Source: Exophiala sp. HKRS030 (taxonomy: Eukaryota > Ascomycota > Eurotiomycetes > Chaetothyriales > Herpotrichiellaceae). Taken from it: 64,000 bases of DNA. Numbering within the stretch: position 1 is the first letter of the stretch; each line of letters starts with the position of its first letter. The position numbers were made by a program, and so were the translations under genes. The stretch is taken from assembly GCA_023897205.1 (NCBI GenBank), contig JAHWDD010000003.1, forward strand, positions 7,381,665 through 7,445,664. Direction: 5' to 3'. Of this stretch, positions 42,741-54,137 are shown piece after piece. Under the pieces are notes generated by a model that had not been told where the DNA came from, ran no database searches, and was given only the letters and a program-made list of their open reading frames with translations.

Positions 42741-44294
42741 ATGTCAACCCTATCCCATGTCGCCGCGGACCTATTGGTCCCTGAGACAGGTTCAGATGAC
42801 GAATTCTATGAGTGCAATTCTATGCCAGAGACAGAGACTATTGACGCAACAGACAATCATGATTCTCTGCCTGTCGAGCCTCTTGAGGAGACCTCGGAGA
42901 TCTCCGAGGGGAGTATCATTTCATTTGGACTACCGCCTAGTGAAATCAGGTTTTACTCTATAGAAGAGGCATATGCCTTTCTTGACGAGTGGACCAGGGC
43001 ACGTGGATATAGTCTTCGTCTTTATAGACAAGGCAATCCTAATCTCACAGGTAAGGTGAACTCAGTCTATTTGGTCTGTGATCGTTCCAACCCTCGCAAC
43101 AGAAAGAAAAGCGATAATGATATAGCCCTTCGAAACAAGGGCACTATGAGTCAAAACTGTCACTTTCGGATGACTCCAAAGCGCTCCTCATTCTCTAGTA
43201 ATGAGACGCAATGGTAGCTTATTTATACGCATAAGGAGCACTCTCACGAGCCATTATGGAGATCTATTACTCACCCTAGTCTTCGCCGACGTGGTCGACA
43301 ACGCGAGATCAATGGATTCATTAAGGAGCAACTTCATGAGAGCGTCGCAGCGGAAACAACTGTCTCTTATGTTCGATCGCTTCATACTCATGTTCCTATT
43401 ACTTATCAAGACGTTCGAAATGAGCGCAAGAAGCATGAGAGAATTGATTTAAATGGTGCAACTCCTATTCAAGCGCTTCTCTCGACTATCACGAAACAAT
43501 GGCAACGTGGAACGCTTTATAACAACAAGACTATGAAACTTGAGGGCCTCACCTTCTTTCATCATAAAGGTCTTGATCTTTTTTGACTCTATTCAGATAT
43601 TTTATTGGTTGCCACTAGTTAATATGGTTGGCGTAACAGCCAACAATGAGTCCTTTCTCGGATCGGCATTTATTAAGCGAGAGGATGACAACACCTATCA
43701 ATGGGTTTTTGATAGTCTCTGAGACACTTGAACGTTGCGCAATATCATCTCCGCGGGTTATTATCACAGATGCCGCCTATGCTCTGGCGAATGCAATCAA
43801 GATTGTCTTTCCACTTGCCTCACTTGCTCTGTCTATGGCATATTAACAGAGCAATTCTGAGTAAAATCAAGAAGGTCTGGTGTCATTTTACTCAGCGAGA
43901 CCTTGGCTTTGCCACTCAGGAAGATATTGATGAGCCTTCACAGATAGAGGATCAAATTAAGTGTCTCATGAAGAATTGGTGGAAATGTGTCAACGCGACT
44001 ACTGAGGAGTGCGCTAATCACCTATTCCCCACACACCAAATTGGTAAGAAACGGACTCGAGCAGAGGATGATAAAGAAGAGCAGGATCTATTGCGGCAGT
44101 GGGAGGATCGACAGACAAAGGTCGCTGCGTTCGTTGCAGGACGAAATGTTGAACGATTTCGAGGTTTGCTCGTAGAATGGGTTGTCCGGGCCCAAATCCC
44201 GTTTTCTGATATGGAAGATAAGGGATTTCGGGATATACTGCAGGCCTTGCTACGGAGATGGCTTGAGAGGTTGGAGGGTATTTCGTTTTTCTAG
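42741..44294 (+). pseudogene. Mutator-like (MULE) transposase, decayed
   Basis: ATG at 42,741 opens MSTLSHVAADLLVPETGSDD. A FAR1-like DNA-binding region follows (YAFLDEWTRARGYSLRLYRQ, CHFRMTPK, THKEHSHEP) interrupted by TAG at 43,215. The MULE core follows (LEGLTFFHHKGLDLF, LVNMVGVTANNESFLGSAF, VIITDAAYALANAIK, CLWHINRAILSKIKK) spread over three frames. The stretch that should hold the first catalytic Asp (family D-C/A-TYKTN) between LL and PLVNM is deleted near 43,610. The second Asp (TDAAYA) remains. The C-terminus (KIKKVWCHF to SFF) is open. No terminal inverted repeats could be found by eye. Confidence 0.7.
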
Positions 44295-44936
44295 GTCAGG
44301 GCCTGTTGGGCTGCCACTCCCAAAGTGCAACGCACCAAAACTCAAACGCCTACAAAGCTAATTTTTATTAGCATTTCGCACGATCTAAGGCTCCTTGGCA
44401 TACTCGGAAATGTTAGGTTCATTTCATTGCTCCGAGGTTCCGGCGTTGTATGGGATAAATTTCGCTAGTACAAAAATATACTCCACCGCTCTAGTTCTAA
44501 TATATTAGTCTTAGCCAAGCTCTACAGTACTAGGGTCATCATTACTAGTGTTGCGTATTGTCTCGTTAAATTACTACTAGTTTATGAGGGTAAATGAATT
44601 ATCGACTAGTCTACCTACTAGGAGTGTCGAGTTCGACCGGCCGAAAACGGACAAACCAAGAAGAGCGGTTGGGTTTGTCATCGAGATATCCGCCTCAAAC
44701 AAACCTTTACTCGGAAGCAATGCTTCCAGTCTTTTGCTTTCGGAATGGTAGCCTCCGCAGGTTGATTGAAACTCAAACAACCTTTCGCGGCACGTAATGG
44801 ACAAATCCGCAAGGACGGCAGACGCTGCCCTTGGAAATGAATAAAACACCGACCAGAGATAAACCTTAAACAGCTTTATCGCCTGTTACAAGACTTTCTA
44901 GTCCCAACTGTGAGTGCCGCAAATCCCACAAACACC
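44295..44936. other. Upstream region of the EthD gene
   Basis: Holds a CGG-N11-CCG pair (44,741-44,757) about 180 bp before the EthD start and a neighbouring ggaagca-a-tgcttcc inverted repeat (44,713-44,727). No gene seen. Confidence 0.45.
44741..44757. promoter_or_regulatory. CGG-N11-CCG half-site pair upstream of EthD gene
   Basis: tttCGGaatggtagcctCCG, the Gal4-type spacing, resembling the site before the thiolase gene. A candidate Zn2Cys6 operator. Confidence 0.35.
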
Positions 44937-45437
44937 ATGTCTCCAGAACAGCCCAAGCTCGAATCCGCCAATGGTAAAGTGAGCCTTCTGGCTTTGGTCA
45001 GACGCAAAGAAGGAACTACACGGGAGGAATTTTCAAAGTGGTGGTACGAAGTGCACGTGCCCATGGTTGCTGCTTTCAACGAGAAGAACGGGCTCATCAA
45101 CTATAGTCAGGTGTGTAGCCAAGGAAGAATCCCCGTTGTTCTTGATCAAATCGATATTGATGGTCCCTATCGGATCTAGTTCCATTTCGACAGTGCCCTT
45201 ACCACGGCCTTTTTCGGAACAGACCTTGGTCCTGATAACCTGAAGTTCCTGGACTTTGATGGTGTGATGATCTTGGAGCTGGAGTCTGTTGAGAAGTGGC
45301 ATCAAGCGATCCAGGATCCTTACTATGCCGAGGTTATCGTTCCAGATGAGTCGCAGCATGTGGAAAAAAAGACTAGCTTCATCGGCGCCGGGAAAATTTA
45401 CAAGCTATGGGAGAATGGAGCGTCAGTTAAGCAGTAG
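44937..45437 (+). CDS. EthD-domain protein (2 exons, 143 aa)
   Basis: Exons 44,937-45,110 and 45,180-45,437; the 69-nt intron starts gtgtgt and ends ctag, both at phase 0, and removes the only in-frame TAG. EthD-domain proteins are small dimeric alpha/beta-barrel proteins related to muconolactone isomerase and fungal ring-modifying enzymes. Visible: LLALVRRKEGTTREEFSKWW, EVHVPMVAAFNEKNG, INYSQ joined to FHFDSALTTAFFG, DFDGVMILELESVEKWHQAI, YYAEVIVPDESQHVEKKTSF. Length is right for a single-domain member. A decayed paralogue lies at 52,682-53,278. The substrate is unknown; context suggests an aromatic or lactone intermediate. Confidence 0.8.
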
Positions 45438-46398
45438 ATAACCCAATTATTACAACCAGTATGTTTCTACACTCGGTTGACTGCAGAGCACAACTATCAT
45501 GGTGTCTACTCAGTGGTGGCAAGGTGTTGGTTGCCGCGTACAAGCGACCCTCATCATGCATGGATTTACAGACAAAGTGCTTTGGGAGCAATATCGCCCA
45601 AACTTCTCACATAAACTCATTTCCTTCCATTTCTTGACTGACCAAGTTCAAATGAACATTTCGGTGAGCTCGTGGCCTCCGATACCATGCCCAGTTTTAG
45701 CCCTGTAGTGATATGCGTTAATATTAGAGCATCGGTGTTTGCTCGATGCCTTTGTTATGGAATGTTGAGAGACAAAGGGCGAAACTGGTTTGTCTGGGCT
45801 CGAGATGTCTATGGGGAGTCAGAGTTCAAAAGTGACTACTAGATCGACTCTTTATGCTTCTCTTTGAAGCGGTTTAGTCAGACCTTCTTAGACCGGCACA
45901 AAAGCCGTTGCTCTACAGTAGCAGTGGAACCTGTACCGCTGTGAAAGAGCAACATCGTCCAATTGGGCAATATTTCTAGAGATGGCATCATATACTTTAC
46001 AATTTGACTTAATCTGCCTCGTAGATGGGGTTCAGAGAGAAATCTCATTTTATGGATGAGCGACAATCATCCCAGTTTGGTCCAGTACGGGAAGGTCGGT
46101 CGTGCATCGAGTTATGGCAACCTATCCGTACATGGGATGTCCCGTTCGGAGAGAAGTGGCCGAAATATAGAGCTCGGAACTATAGAGGGAGGGGCCTAGT
46201 TCGAGCATCCGAGTGCTCCTGTACCCTGGCTATACAGATGAATAGCATCATAAACGATTTCCATGCTCTGCCTCAGCATGTGAAGCAAATTAGATATAAA
46301 TAATAAAGACGTGTTTTAGATTTCGTCGCTTAGGCCATTCTACACCATACTACCCTTTGTTGTGTTCTGCACTCTACTTTATCAGGCTTACATCGAAC
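45438..46398. other. Intergenic between EthD and dioxygenase-like genes
   Basis: No gene seen. Contains a CGG-N10-CCG pair at 46,147-46,162. Confidence 0.45.
46147..46162. promoter_or_regulatory. CGG-N10-CCG half-site pair upstream of VOC gene
   Basis: ttCGGagagaagtggCCGaa, about 237 bp before the ATG. A candidate site for the cluster Zn2Cys6 regulator. Confidence 0.4.
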
Positions 46399-46983
46399 AT
46401 GACTATCGACTTTGACACACCAGCTGACAAGGTCATGCCACCTGCCAGCCTGGCTCATGTCGTGCTGCGGACAGCGCAATTCCCCGAGATGAACGAGTTC
46501 TATAAGACCTTTTTGGGCGCGTACGCGGTCTATGAGAGGGAAAACCTGTCATTCCTCACTTATGATGAAGAACATCATCGAATTGCCCTATTTCAAGTTC
46601 CAGGCACGACACCTAAAGTGAAGAAAAGCTCGGGACTCGAACACATCGCCTTCACTTACAAGACACTGGATGACTTGGCTCTGGCCTACCGCCAACGTAA
46701 ACAAAAAGATATTATACCATCGTGGTGTGTCAACCATGGACCGACCACTTCGATCTACTATGAAGACCCCGATGGCAATACCTTAGAGACACAGGTTGAT
46801 AACTTTAATTCACCGGAAGAAGCGACTGCTTTCATGGAGTCTAAAGAATTTTTGGAGAATCCATTCGGAACAGACTTTGACCCTGAACACCTCATTAACC
46901 GACTCAGATCTGGGGAGCACCACGATTCGATCAAAAAACGGATCGAGATAGGGCCTCGAGGAGTACCTGCTCACGCCGCATAA
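46399..46983 (+). CDS. Vicinal-oxygen-chelate (VOC) dioxygenase-like protein (194 aa)
   Basis: Single exon; ATG 46,399 chosen over the ATG 14 codons upstream because the paralogue on the other strand starts at the same point (MTVDFDAPADQV). The VOC fold binds a divalent metal with two His and one Glu; here H20 (LAHVVLRT), H82 (LEHIAFTY) and E130 (GNTLETQVD). DPDGN before the Glu is typical of extradiol dioxygenases and glyoxalase-like relatives. One VOC unit plus a C-terminal extension (to HAA). Probably cytosolic. It could cleave a catechol-type ring, but glyoxalase or isomerase activity fits the fold equally. Neighbours with EthD, FAH and lyase genes favour ring catabolism. Confidence 0.8.
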   Translation: MTIDFDTPADKVMPPASLAHVVLRTAQFPEMNEFYKTFLGAYAVYERENLSFLTYDEEHHRIALFQVPGTTPKVKKSSGLEHIAFTYKTLDDLALAYRQRKQKDIIPSWCVNHGPTTSIYYEDPDGNTLETQVDNFNSPEEATAFMESKEFLENPFGTDFDPEHLINRLRSGEHHDSIKKRIEIGPRGVPAHAA

Positions 46984-47907
46984 TCGAAGAAGGGCTACAA
47001 GAAGATGGCTCGAGGGGTTGATCACAGGGAGACGACGCTATCAAAAGGCAAAAGTGTCAAACGGACCCCATGCTGACATGCATTCGGAGACGTAGCTTAC
47101 TATAGAGGGCAGCTTGGAAAAAACTTTCCTAATTCTCTCGTTTAGTTCAGCTAGCATGCCACACTAGATAAGTAGGCAGATTGGATCAAGAGTGACATTG
47201 AATGACTTGCCGGGTGGTAAATCTCCTGCGCCGTGATTTTGTTGGACGGCCGAGTTGCGAAATACTCCATCAAGGAGGTCTTTACAACTCCTGTCACGCA
47301 GCCCTCCTTGCTCCTAGGCATTGACCTATAGGGGCGCTCCATTTCTTACCTACGTCCATCAAAAATACGAGGTGCGAATCGTAGCCAGTAACCTCGGGTT
47401 TTTAAACTCGGCTATTTCGGGTCCGAACTGGAGTTTGTAAACCTAGTCAAAGCGGCATCTTATGCATAAAGCTATTCATCTAAAACAACAGAACAGGCAA
47501 CAGTACTAGGCCGCAGGTCCACCCCCCCTCTACGAGGGAATTGAGGCCAACCAAACATTATGAAGAATTCAAAGGCACGGAGCTATTAAAGTACATCCGA
47601 GCTCCACTCGTTTCGGCCAAATCAGTCCGGGCCTGCCTTTGTTCCACATTCTTACTCGTTACAATAGTAACAAGCGGCTTTCGTCGGGTCTTCCGACCTT
47701 GAACCTAGAGTCAGCTCAAAGTTTGGGCCGCGTCCTCTGTAGAAGACCTGGGGATGTCCTGGAAGTGCGGGGTATGGTGAACGCCATTTATTCCTCGCTA
47801 GGTTAGACTTTGCTGGCCCCCCCTCATTTTCTGTCTTCGTTCGATCCGAAGATTCATTCCGGCGATGTCTCCCCCATACTACACCTTGGAGCTCTTACTT
47901 ATCAGCC
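46984..47907. other. Upstream region of the cluster regulator
   Basis: No gene seen; the short frame at 47,342-47,151 (-) has no recognised content. Holds a CGG-N10-CCG pair at 47,614-47,629. Confidence 0.45.
47614..47629. promoter_or_regulatory. CGG-N10-CCG half-site pair upstream of the regulator gene
   Basis: tttCGGccaaatcagtCCGg, about 280 bp before the regulator ATG, which would allow autoregulation. Confidence 0.4.
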
Positions 47908-50725
47908 ATGGTCGTGGACGGATCGATCCCAAAGTGCCTTCGTGCGTGTGAGTATTGCCGCACCAAAAAAATCAAATGTGAAGCCATACTCGAAATAAAG
48001 GTATAGAGACACGTCTTAACTTGTGTTAGGTGATGGCAAACAACCATGCAAGAATTGCGAGGTAAGTCTCTGTCGCGAGTCTACCTTTTACGAGTCTACT
48101 CTTAACCTCATCCAAAGCTCCACGGCGAACGCTGCTTTGTTGCGCCAACTAGCCGGAAGGGAGTGCGGGAAAAGCACCGACTGCTTCAAGAACGACTTTC
48201 GAAGGCAGAAGCTATGCTCGCTGCTGCAGGCATCGATTTAAACGCCCAGAATACCGGCATGAACTTGGTGCAAAAGGCTGACAATGCCTCTACCATTCCA
48301 ACCTCAGCCCATCCACCAAATTTCCCAGCCGGGAGTCGATTTGAAGGTTCAGCCCCGAGGGCAGAGCCTCTTCCAGGTAGGGTAGATGACAATCTAGAGC
48401 AAGTCCCTAGGGGTACTGGCATCATCGAATTGGCATCAAACATCCGATCGGCAGACTCGAGATACCTTACGCAAAGCGTAGAGACTAGCGAAACCAACCA
48501 AACGCTTGTGAGCAGCCAGTTCGAATATCAAAACAGTGTGCCGGCCTATATCTCGGCCACACAGGCTTCCTTGCCGTCAGAGGACCATATGAGTCACGAT
48601 GAGGACGAAACAGATAGGGCTCCAAAGATGGAGATTTCCCAGTCGACGGAGACTGTGAGTTGAAGAAATTTAGTCCTTTGGCTTACTCTTGAGACTGACT
48701 GTGATGCTGGAGGGTGCTTTAGAATACCATGGTGAGTCCTGACACGAGAATACGACGACCTATAGTGCTTGATTAACCTCCGTCAAGGTGAGGCATCTTA
48801 CCTCTCGATTTGCTCGCAAGCCGGCGCGAATTGGGCTTCAAGCAGCCTTGGCCTATCGGACTTTACATCTAGCGCCATGTCCCTGCGTTCCTTCGTTTCG
48901 GGAAGGCTCAAATTGCAAACAGAGCTGTCTAGTACCAGAGCCCCTGAGCCGGACGCTCCTACAGCTTGGAAATATGCGAAAGGTACAGCTTCAGCTCAAC
49001 ACGCATGCTCATGCTCATGCTCACGCCCCTTCTCTTTCTTATAGGGTTTTTTGAGGAATGCTTGGAAATTCCCTGCGTACCCGTTCAACGCGAGATTTTC
49101 AACTCATACCTACGTGCGTTCTTCAAAAATCACCAGAGACAGAGCGAGAATCCAGCATGGTATGCGTTAAGACATGTCATCTACGCTTTTGGGGCTCGAA
49201 TAGTACACTATAGCAAGCCGTCGGAGAATGCATGGATTGAGGCCCAGCGGATCTCCTGGAGGTATTTCGAAAACGCTTTATCTGTACACACACAACTCAT
49301 CTACTGTTGTTCGCAACTGCAGGCTGTTGAAAGCCTACTCCTTATGGTGAAGAATTGCATCATACCCTTCTTTTACGTGACAACACTAACTTTGGCCCAT
49401 CAGGCTCTGTTCGCTGAAGGTATCGGGAACCCCAAGTTAGAATACATGCTTATCAGCAACGCCACCCGGTTGGCGCAGTCCAAAGGACTCCATTTAGACA
49501 TCTCAGAACCTGACAGACCACAGGGTAAGGAGCAAGAATATCGAAGTGTGCTGTTCTGGTCAATTTATTGCTACGAAAAGCACAATTCGTCTTGCTCAGA
49601 TCGGGCGTCTGTACGTCGGACTTGGTGCATTCTACTTCGATATTGAGGCGCTGACCTGCAGAAGGCAATCGATGACGATAACATTAGCTGTCCCTACCCG
49701 TCCAGGCCGCTTCACGGATCAAAGACCAATCTCGAGATCTTCTTACAAATCATCGAGCTGGCTCGAATCAAATCTGCAGTATCGAAGCAGCTGCTAAGCG
49801 TGAGTGCGAGGCGTCAGTCGCAAGCCACTCGTTTAGAATTAAAGAAGACACTTGAGACACGCCTGCAGAAATGGCGAAGCCAACTTCCGGCCAAATTACG
49901 GTTCGAACCAGTCTGTACTTCAGACCAATCAGCTCCAGAAGTACGCAAGGAGCTGACCTTGTACTATCACTTGGCGTACCATGCGTTGCTCATCACCATC
50001 AATGATGCTATGGGCAATCCCTGGGACAAGGAAACTTCGAAGGGATGCCCAGAACGCTGTCAGGTGGCCCTGGCACCACCAGATAACATCAAGCATCGAG
50101 TTGCGGAGGCATCGAGAGAAATCATCCGCAGCTTGAGGCACGTCCCAATTGACTCTGCAGCTCCAACCTGGTAAGATCCTGTTTGCCTGGCAATACTGTC
50201 TGGAAAATCATAATCCCGCTTACTTCGAACACAGGTTGACTGTACTCTACCCAATTCTCGGCATGATCCACCTTTTTATTCACATTGTGACTTATCCCAG
50301 TCTGCCGTCTGTGGCATCAGACATCCAGCTCATTGATATGGCCGCCAGCTACTTCGGCCATTTGGACTATTCGACTGGTTCTTCGTTTGCTCTTGGTTTT
50401 ATCCGAGATCTTGTGCACTGGGCACGAGTCCGTACAACGAGCGCCAGCGCTGACAAGTCCAATATTGCCAAGCCTGTAACACGGCCGGTATCCCCGATTA
50501 CGAATGCCCTCAATTTTCTTCCTGCAGGCATGGATGAGTTCTTCTCGAACCAGGTAAGCGGTTCATGCCTTGTATACCGTGTCTTGAAACTGATTGCGGC
50601 TCTAGAGTTGGATTTCAGATACTTCCAATGCCCCTCCAGCTGATTGGGAAAATTTGATCTCCTCGTTGCCACAAGTGTCAGCCATGCCCTGGAATGATGA
50701 CTGCAACATCATCTTTGAGCGGTGA
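47908..50725 (+). CDS. Zn2Cys6 transcription factor (9 exons, 788 aa)
   Basis: Exons: 47,908-47,977; 48,030-48,061; 48,118-48,654; 48,713-48,731; 48,788-48,982; 49,045-49,610; 49,662-50,170; 50,235-50,553; 50,606-50,725. Every join keeps frame and restores family motifs, and the total is 789 codons. The donor of intron 1 is the GTGAAG inside TGTGAAG, giving KIKCDGKQPCKNC. The binuclear cluster is C14, C17, C24, C30, C33, C40. A linker coiled coil follows (HRLLQERLSKAEAMLAAAGI), then the fungal_trans middle homology region (EGIGNPKLEYMLISNATRLA, AIDDDNISCPYP) and a C-terminus ending NDDCNIIFER. A 19-nt microexon (GALEYHG) is notable. It likely controls the surrounding catabolic genes. Confidence 0.85.
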
Positions 50726-51533
50726 TTCAAGAGCTGGATGGCCGCACAGATCGAAAACCACGTCTGTTCCACCGCCGCAGCCGAGTACGCAGGTCAGCTA
50801 GAAGCCGTAAGAGGGAACAAAGATATCTGCGCAATCTTGCCTCTGAACTTTGGTCGAGCCTAGCCCCGGGATCGACAGTCATATCAAAGCCGATAATAAG
50901 GATGTTGTCGGCCTAGCCTAGGATTTCTTCGGACATGCCAGGAACGAAGACTTCTTAGAGCTTAGGATAATTAAAGGAGCCCAGGAAGGCATTGCTAACT
51001 TATCACCAAACACCAACATATGATACAGAACGCCGCAGACTACGCGATTGATGAATCCATGACCATGTGCGGTGGCGTGGTAGGCCGAGCTAGATAGCTA
51101 GGTAGCGACGTATCGCGTTGCGCCTCTCCCAAGGAAGCAATCAAATCTGCGAAAAATCATGCTACGATCTAGGATTCTGGGGTGAGAATCATAGTTCAAC
51201 CGCACTTATCAATCGCTGTGGCGCGAGAGATGACAAGAAGTTCTCAGCAGCATGTTACAATCCCTTGGTGACAGATGTGTCCGACTAGTATCACCCCAAC
51301 CGACTGTGGCCAGAGCTATAGGGGTAGCACATCTTCTTGGACCTTTGTATAGCGAGCTAAGGTTCCTCCGCCCCCTGTTTCGATCTTAGACCTTCTGTAA
51401 GATTACAATGACTCGACCATTCTGACTCCATCGACGGGACGGCCTTTCTCCCCGCAAAGCAGGGGACCGGCAACCTCTGATAATCCTGGCTGCTAAGAAC
51501 CCTAGCCTCGCTGATAATTGACATGTAATAGGC
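50726..51533. other. Intergenic, nothing identified
   Basis: Lies between the convergent ends of the regulator and the broken VOC copy. No gene or repeat recognised. Confidence 0.4.
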
Positions 51534-52119
51534 TTATGCGGCATGTACGGGTACTCCTCGTGGACCGATTTCGATTCCTTTCTTGATCGAAGCATGATCT
51601 TCTCTAGAGCGTAGTCTGTTGATAAGATCCTCGGGGTCAAAATCGGTCCCAAAGGGGTTTTCGGTAAATTCGTATGATTCCATGAAAGCTATTGCATCTT
51701 CGGGGGTGTCGAAATTGTCGACTTACGTCTGCAGAGTGTTACCATCAGGATCTTCGTAGTAAATCGATATCGTCCGGACTGTGGTTGACGCACCACGACG
51801 GCACAATGCCCTTTTGTTTGCGTTGGCGATACGCCAAAGCCAGGTCATCCATGGTGGGATAAGTAACGGCGATATGTTCGAGTCCTGAGCTTTTCTTCAC
51901 CTTTGGACCCGTGCCTGGGACTTGAAAAAGGGCAATGCGATGGTGTTCTTCGTCGTAAGTGAGAAATGATAAGTTTTCTCTCACATAAACAGCATGTGCA
52001 CCCAGAAATACTTTGTAGAATTCGTTCATTTCTGGGAATTGGGCGGTCCGCAGCACGACGTGAGCTATTGTGGTAGGACTCTTGACTTGGTCAGCTGGAG
52101 CGTCAAAGTCAACCGTCAT
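51534..52119 (-). pseudogene. Second VOC gene copy, broken
   Basis: Paralogue of the gene at 46,399 in inverted orientation. The first 115 codons are open and very similar (IAHVVLRTAQFPEMNEFYK, SFLTYDEEHHRIALFQVPGT). A frameshift near 51,775 follows VNHS; the reading then resumes as IYYEDPDGNTLQT and hits TAA. The metal-ligand Glu is now Gln and the following Gln a stop. The C-terminus (ENPFGTDFDPEDLINRLRS ... PVHAA) remains readable to 51,534. Both the chelate and the frame are lost. Confidence 0.85.
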
Positions 52120-52681
52120 GTTCAGTGGCTTGCAATGAAACAGAGGTCAACTCCGTATTCTACTCCTAGATCACTTCAATTAAGAAGCCGTGCGTGTCTA
52201 TCTATCTTCAAAGCACAACAGTAGAGCGAAACCTCATCAAGTTGTAGCACCGCCCAAGAAGAGCAATAGTAGAGGAGTATGCCGGGTGACTCTACTTTGT
52301 GTTCCCAACTTTCCGAACCCGGGTTCTCGGGATTTTCCCTCCGAAGGAACGTTTGTATGACAACGATGACTAGGGCTAGGATCCAACACCATGCACCCTT
52401 GGGAAAAACTCATCAGTCCCAGTAGCCGCCTACCGAAGCTCAGGTGTCGCCCGCGGTACACCTGGACAAGAAGTGGCAGAATCCACCTGGGACGGAAATT
52501 GACACTAAGCAAAGGGGGTTGCTGAACTGCCGTGTGCTGGGGCTCCAAAGATCCCAAAGCACTGCGGTACGTTTCTCTTACTGTAGTACCTAGTCACATA
52601 ACAGCATCGGTGTGAAGATATGAGAATGTATTGCTCGGCAAGAACTTGCACGCACTCGGTCCTAAGAATAGTTTGGTCGAG
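52120..52681. other. Intergenic between the broken VOC and EthD copies
   Basis: A 106-codon minus frame (52,557-52,237) is Pro/Leu/Arg-rich and looks non-coding. Shorter than the matching 960-bp spacer of the live pair. Confidence 0.4.
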
Positions 52682-53278
52682 TCATCCGCGAACATCCGCC
52701 CAGCACTTAAGAATCTTAACGTACAGCTTAAAAGGCTGATCGATACCAGCTGTTTCTCCTCCGAGTCTCATTGCCTTACTGACTGGAGCGCCATTCTCCC
52801 ATAATTTGTATGACCGCCCTGCACCGATGAAACTTGTCCTTTTCTCGACGTGCTGTGACTCGTCGGGTACAATCAGTGGCAATCACGTTGGCATAAAAAG
52901 GGTCCAGCATCGCTTGATGCTATTTCTCGATAGACTAACTCGAGGGTCATGACACCGTCATAGTCGATAAACTTAAGGTTATCCGGACCGAAGTCTGCTC
53001 CAAAAAAGGCCTGTGTCCTGGCTGCTGGTATGAAACTGGGTTCGGCAAAGGGAATTAATTCAACATGCCCATCCACCGAGTGCAAGTCTTGAAGAATACG
53101 TACCTGGTGGTAGTTGACCACGCCGTTTTTCTCATTAAAAGCAGCTACCACAGGTACGTGCACTTCGTACCACCACTTAAAAAACTCTTCTCTGGTTGCT
53201 CCTTCTTTACGCCTTACCTAGAGCGAGGAGGGTCAGCGTACCCTTTGCGGTGTCGAGCTTGGGCGCGTTTTGAGACAT
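52682..53278 (-). pseudogene. Second EthD gene copy, broken
   Basis: Paralogue of the gene at 44,937. ATG 53,278 opens MSQNAPKLDTAKGTLTLLAL; a one-base insertion then shifts the frame before RRKEGATREEF-like text. The gtacgt donor of the intron remains after NYHQ. The middle FFGADFGPDNLKFIDYDGVM and the end VPDESQHVEKRTSFIGAG and YKLWENGAP are recognisable in separate frames. The Trp of EKWHQA is TAG. It cannot yield a full protein. Confidence 0.8.
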
Positions 53279-54137
53279 GATTCTGTAAGCGAAAGTGGTG
53301 TCACACGTGTTGGTGATGGGTCAAGTGAACCTTTTTCATGTTAGCATAGGTCATTTCAAGAATCTGGAGTTGTGGCGTATGCCGAACGCGTGGCTGATCA
53401 AGACCTTGCGCCGTCCGGCATTATCGGAGCTTGTTGAGCCGAGAGAGAAAGCAATCACGGGCAAAGAACCTGGGGCGATAGACTAGGGTCCGAAGCTGGG
53501 AAGCACTTGCTGATGCCCGCATTCGTTGTGTGTCTCGAGCTTCACAGCACGCAGAATACCCTGGCACACCCCACCAAGCCATCCCGATTCGCCCGAACTC
53601 CCCGGACTCGAAACGGATTGTTGTGGTTGTAGCGGCGAGAAGAGAATTCGATTAACTAACTATAAGTGAAGGGGGGTCTGGCCGCTATATGTACGTAAGA
53701 GTGCGCAAACCACTGTACCAAAGTACCAAAGTACCAAACGGAAAACGGTATCTCCGATCCTTAGCACTAGAATCACATTGTGACTTCCACACGTGTTTGA
53801 GTCGGTCAGGAACCCTAATTAACAACTATGCTCGGAGGTAATAGTTCCGAAGAGGATCGAAGAAGAATCAAACCCGGCTCCGAAAGTGCCATGTCCATCT
53901 CTTTCAACCAACTTCCTGAATCGCACTCGGCCAGTCAAGCCAATACGTTCCCTTCCGCCAAGGTCGTGCGCAAGCAGGACCCTGCTTCTCGGATCAGCTT
54001 TCTGTTCCAGCACCAACTCGGGATAAGGATAAAGGCAGGTTTGGCGGATATTTCATACGCTTCGATGGCCTCCTCAGCTAACTAGATAACCCAAGCCTGC
54101 AACAATCACCACTTCGGTTTCCGGACATATCTAAGCC
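53279..54137. other. Upstream region of the FAH-family gene
   Basis: Contains tandem accaaagt copies (53,718-53,738), a CGG-N5-CCG at 53,746-53,756 and CGG-N11-CCG at 53,833-53,849. The frames here (such as 53,828-54,085) are not recognised. Confidence 0.45.
53833..53849. promoter_or_regulatory. CGG-N11-CCG half-site pair upstream of FAH-family gene
   Basis: ctCGGaggtaatagttCCGaa, about 290 bp before the ATG. A candidate operator for the cluster regulator. Confidence 0.35.

Noticed and set aside
44937..45437. Calling the first EthD gene a pseudogene because of an in-frame TAG
   Set aside because: A phase-0 gtgtgt...ctag intron removes the stop, and the second copy keeps a gtacgt donor at the same place.
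47908..50725. Calling the Zn2Cys6 gene a pseudogene because the frames are scattered
   Set aside because: Eight introns with consistent phases join all frames and restore the Cys6 cluster and the conserved motifs.
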